64,000 nucleotides of DNA from Gemmatimonadota bacterium (lineage in GTDB: Bacteria; Gemmatimonadota; Gemmatimonadetes; Longimicrobiales; Gaopeijiaceae). The DNA lies in NCBI GenBank assembly GCA_022822445.1, contig JAJEBR010000121.1:124001-188000 (forward strand). The letters run 5' to 3'. The notes below the pieces were generated by a model. That model was not told the DNA's origin. It ran no database searches and was given only the letters and a program-made list of their open reading frames with translations. Positions 61,874-64,000 of the stretch are shown here, piece by piece. Position numbers and translations under genes: made by a program. Position 1 is the stretch's first letter; each line of letters opens with the position of its first letter.

Positions 61874-62292
61874 CGAAGACCGACAGGAGCAACCGCGAGT
61901 GGCGGGAGATGCTGACGCCGGAGCAGTACCGGGTCACGCGCAAGGGAGGCACGGAGCGCGCCTTCACCGGCGAGTACTGGGCCTCGAAGGACGAAGGGAC
62001 GTACATGTGCGTCTGCTGCGGGCAGCCGCTCTTCGAGTCGGAGGCAAAGTACGACTCCGGGACGGGCTGGCCCAGCTTCGACCGGCCGGCCGGCGACGGG
62101 AGCGTGGAGGAGCGGGAGGACCGCAGCCTCTTCATGCGGCGGACGGAGGTGGTGTGCAGCCGCTGCGACGCCCACCTGGGCCACGTCTTCCCGGATGGAC
62201 CGGAGACGACCGGGCTCCGCTACTGCATCAACTCGGCGGCGCTGGATTTCGAGGCGGGGGACGGCAGCGATGGTGGCGAAGAGGGTGGGTGA
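61870..62292 (+). CDS. msrB: Peptide-methionine (R)-S-oxide reductase
   Basis: 140 residues from ATG 61870, overlapping the SDR gene. Zinc CxxC pairs in [11 protein letters not shown] and [14 protein letters not shown], catalytic Cys in [10 protein letters not shown], and the substrate region [13 protein letters not shown]. Complete MsrB; no signal peptide, so cytoplasmic. It ends the phosphate-led run of overlapping genes. Repairs oxidised methionine with thioredoxin. Confidence 0.96.
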   Translation: MTKTDRSNREWREMLTPEQYRVTRKGGTERAFTGEYWASKDEGTYMCVCCGQPLFESEAKYDSGTGWPSFDRPAGDGSVEEREDRSLFMRRTEVVCSRCDAHLGHVFPDGPETTGLRYCINSAALDFEAGDGSDGGEEGG

Positions 62293-62347
62293 CGCGTGGC
62301 GCCAAGGGGTCGAAACCCGCAAGACAGGGCGGACATCTTCAGCTTTT

Positions 62348-62389
62348 CGATATATGATCGTATATCGACAATATATGATGCTATATAAT
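62348..62389. promoter_or_regulatory. Twin operators and -10 box before the dehydrogenase gene
   Basis: Two 15-bp near-palindromes, TATATGATCGTATAT (62351-62365) and TATATGATGCTATAT (62372-62386), are exactly 21 bp apart, two helical turns. The first is extended to CGATATATGATCGTATATCG (62348-62367). A perfect TATAAT lies at 62384-62389, overlapped by the second copy, and the ATG follows at 62404. No Shine-Dalgarno is seen, so the transcript may be nearly leaderless. A repressor that binds both sites would cover the promoter. Confidence 0.6.
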
Positions 62390-62403
62390 CGAGATCAGAA
62401 TAT

Positions 62404-63420
62404 ATGCTAACGAATATCACAGTGATCCCCGGCGACGGGATTGGCCCCGAGGTGACGCAGGCCGTCCTCGATGTGCTGGCCGCAGCCGGAGCCGAGCTGG
62501 AGTACGACATGCAGGCCGCCGGCGTGGGCGCTGTCGCGACGCACGGCAGCCCGCTGCCGCAGGAGACGAGCGACTCGATCGAGCGGAACCGCGTCGCGCT
62601 GAAGGGTCCGCTGGCGACGCCGTCGGGGTCCGGGTTCCGCTCGGTGAATGTCGCGATCCGGAAGCGGTTCGATCTCTTCGCGAACGTGCGTCCCGCGCGG
62701 ACCATCCTCCCCGGGGGGCGCTACGAGGACATCGACCTGGTGCTCATTCGCGAGAACACCGAGGGCCTGTACGTCGGCGTCGAGCACTTCATCGGGATGG
62801 ACCGCGATCCCAGGGCGGCGGCCGAATCGGTCATGATCACGACCCGGTACGGCTGCGAGCGGATCGTGCGCTTCGCCTTCGACTACTCGGTGGCGAACGG
62901 ACGCGGCAAGGTCACGCTGGCGCACAAGGCGAACATCCTGAAGCACACGCAGGGGCTCTTCCTGGAGGTGGGCCAGCGCATGGCCGCCGACTACGCGGAC
63001 CGCGTCGCCTTCGAGGACAGGATCATCGACGCGACCGCCATGTTCCTGGTGCTCGATCCCTACCGTTTCGACGTGCTGGTGATGGAGAACATGTTCGGGG
63101 ACATCCTGAGCGACCTGATGGCGGGGCTGGTGGGGGGGCTGGGGTTCGCGCCGGCGGGGAACATCGGCGAGACCCACGCGGTCTTCGAGGCCGTGCACGG
63201 GTCGGCGCCCGACATCGCGGGGCAGGGCGTGGCCAACCCCACCGGGCTGCTCCTCTCGGCGTGCATGCTGCTCGACCATGTGGGCCAGGCGGAGACCGCG
63301 TCCCGTATCAGGGGGGCGCTCACGGGGGTGATCCGGGACGGGGTGGCGCGGACGCGCGACATGGGTGGCCGCGACGGCACGGCCGCCTTCACCCGCGCGG
63401 TGATCGGGGCGCTGGCGTGA
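62404..63420 (+). CDS. Isocitrate/isopropylmalate-family dehydrogenase
   Basis: 338 residues from ATG 62404. Family marks: VIPGDGIGPEVT, RENTEGLYVGVEHFIG, the metal-binding DILSDLMAGLVGGLG and the nucleotide loop EAVHGSAPDIAGQGVANPTG. Length and motifs fit NAD-dependent isocitrate or homoisocitrate dehydrogenases rather than LeuB, but substrate choice is not certain. Expression appears controlled from the AT-rich twin operators just upstream. Confidence 0.9.
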   Translation: MLTNITVIPGDGIGPEVTQAVLDVLAAAGAELEYDMQAAGVGAVATHGSPLPQETSDSIERNRVALKGPLATPSGSGFRSVNVAIRKRFDLFANVRPARTILPGGRYEDIDLVLIRENTEGLYVGVEHFIGMDRDPRAAAESVMITTRYGCERIVRFAFDYSVANGRGKVTLAHKANILKHTQGLFLEVGQRMAADYADRVAFEDRIIDATAMFLVLDPYRFDVLVMENMFGDILSDLMAGLVGGLGFAPAGNIGETHAVFEAVHGSAPDIAGQGVANPTGLLLSACMLLDHVGQAETASRIRGALTGVIRDGVARTRDMGGRDGTAAFTRAVIGALA

Positions 63421-63531
63421 TCGGCCGCGCGCGCATGAGTGGCGGCACGCGTGTGAGTGGCGGCACCTGCGTGATCGCGGGCGGCGGGCCGCGCGGGTCA
63501 CGGAGCCGGATCGGGGCGCTGGCGTGATCGG
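63402..63531. repeat. 23-bp exact direct repeat flanking an 84-bp insert
   Basis: The same 23 bp occur at 63402-63424 and 63509-63531, beginning gatcggggcgctggcgtgat. The first copy ends the dehydrogenase gene (codons for IGALA and stop) and contains a GTGA. The second contains the GTG start of the next gene. Between them lie two copies of an 18-bp unit (atgagtggcggcacgcgt, gtgagtggcggcacctgc). The arrangement is that of a local tandem duplication of the gene junction. Confidence 0.85.
63417..63527 (+). CDS. 36-codon ORF at the duplicated junction
   Basis: GTG 63417 overlaps the dehydrogenase stop (GTGA) and the frame ends in RIGALA and TGA 63525-63527, which overlaps the GTG at 63524 (GTGA again). 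It has the same terminal residues as the dehydrogenase because of the 23-bp direct repeat. It could be read by translational coupling, but its Gly/Arg-rich content shows no domain. Most likely a by-product of the duplication. Confidence 0.25.
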   Translation: MIGRARMSGGTRVSGGTCVIAGGGPRGSRSRIGALA

Positions 63532-63853
63532 GTTGCGAAAGGCGCGGCTGCCCGACATCGCGGGCGATTTCTCCTGCGCCGGCTGCGAGCGCACCTTCCG
63601 TTCGACCGAACTGGACCGTCATTTCTGGTGTGACGCGTGCGTTGCGACGGCGCGGGCGCGGGCGAAGCGGGTGGGCTGGATCGTCGGCGGCGGGATCGCC
63701 GCGGCGCTCGCAGCCTGGATCTTCCTCGTTCTCCAGCCGACGATGCTGATAGGTGGCTGGATCGGTGTCGTGCTGGCCACCTTCTGGCTATGCTCGCGGA
63801 TCGCGACCGAGTTCTGGTACGGTCAGTTGCGCTTCCGCAGACGGCCCCGCTGA
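63524..63853 (+). CDS. Zinc-ribbon membrane protein, unknown
   Basis: 109 residues from GTG 63524. An N-terminal zinc-ribbon-like pair (FSCAGCERTF, then FWCDACVATARARAK) precedes two membrane helices (VGWIVGGGIAAALAAWIFLV; TMLIGGWIGVVLATFWLCS) and a basic tail. The soluble ribbon would face the cytoplasm. Family not recognised. Its start is supplied by the second copy of the direct repeat at the junction with the dehydrogenase gene. Confidence 0.7.
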   Translation: MIGLRKARLPDIAGDFSCAGCERTFRSTELDRHFWCDACVATARARAKRVGWIVGGGIAAALAAWIFLVLQPTMLIGGWIGVVLATFWLCSRIATEFWYGQLRFRRRPR

Positions 63854-63953
63854 CGGCAGATTCCACGGGCGCCGTCGCACGGCCACTCACTCGCCACCCG
63901 CGGCGCACAGACTGAACCGCCCCACCGGGGCAGACCCACAGGAGACACTCGCA

Positions 63954-64000
63954 ATGGCCGCAAGGTTCGAAGGCCTGGACTTCTACGATATCGACGCCCT
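63954..64000 (+). CDS. Start of an acyl-CoA dehydrogenase-like gene (cut by window end)
   Basis: ATG 63954 follows AGGAG by 9 nt. Only 15 full codons are present (AARFEGLDFYDIDA), and this beginning is like that of glutaryl-CoA/acyl-CoA dehydrogenases, which usually continue with a helix containing EER and VRD. The assignment rests on very few residues. Confidence 0.45.
   Translation, partial: MAARFEGLDFYDIDA

Overview
The window is a 64 kb piece of a very GC-rich bacterial chromosome. The gene set is typical of Gemmatimonadota, with sponge-associated or marine Palauibacter-like lineages the closest guess: many lipoproteins with six-bladed beta-propellers, a sortilin-type propeller ending in a dockerin-like tail, an ABC-2 permease fused to an M1 peptidase, Tat-exported sugar isomerases and GMC oxidoreductases, and frequent GTG/TTG starts. 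This assignment rests on protein style only. I saw no rRNA or tRNA gene and no CRISPR array.

Layout. 1-4.3 kb is a decaying edge: an amidase with an internal deletion, a DNA methyltransferase fragment, two propeller lipoprotein paralogues (one frameshifted), and a lone MNT nucleotidyltransferase next to a stump of its HEPN partner. 4.3-16.3 kb holds a GMC dehydrogenase with its Tat-type small subunit, a Tat-type sugar isomerase, an ABC ATPase with a permease-peptidase fusion, and the sortilin-like protein with a coupled lipoprotein. 16.3-24.1 kb holds a TauD-type dioxygenase, two more propeller proteins, a complete RHH-MNT/HEPN toxin-antitoxin-like pair, a HIT protein, and a divergent ARPP-1-like/MerR pair. 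24.1-36.7 kb is a minus-strand block: AraC-type regulator, membrane protein, ECF sigma factor, a large M14 peptidase, a penicillin-acylase-type hydrolase, a HEAT-cyclophilin lipoprotein and an alkyltransferase-like protein. 37-53 kb is mostly metabolic and housekeeping: LVIVD and YVTN propellers, Pcm, a PLP dehydratase, a POT transporter, a TPR protein, OsmC, acyl-CoA synthetase, CutA, DUF445, a sugar nucleotidyltransferase and a LeuA-like synthase. 53.9-62.3 kb is a tightly packed phosphate unit (phoB-phoR-pstS-pstC-pstA-pstB-phoU) running into an SDR and MsrB. An isocitrate/isopropylmalate-type dehydrogenase, a zinc-ribbon membrane protein and the first codons of an acyl-CoA dehydrogenase-like gene close the window.

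The main feature not explained by genes is a dispersed repeat. Two nearly full copies (254 bp at 21691-21944 and 244 bp at 51238-51481, in opposite orientations) have terminal inverted repeats around CAGYCCGTGG and an AT-rich palindromic core. At least eight partial copies lie in other intergenic regions. In several places the repeat supplies the start codon or the leader of the neighbouring gene. Other points to check are 18-bp-period minisatellites inside and beside genes, a PstB that lacks the switch histidine and the LSGGQ signature, twin operators 21 bp apart over the promoter of the dehydrogenase at 62.4 kb, and the RHH-MNT fusion whose start codon lies inside its own putative operator.
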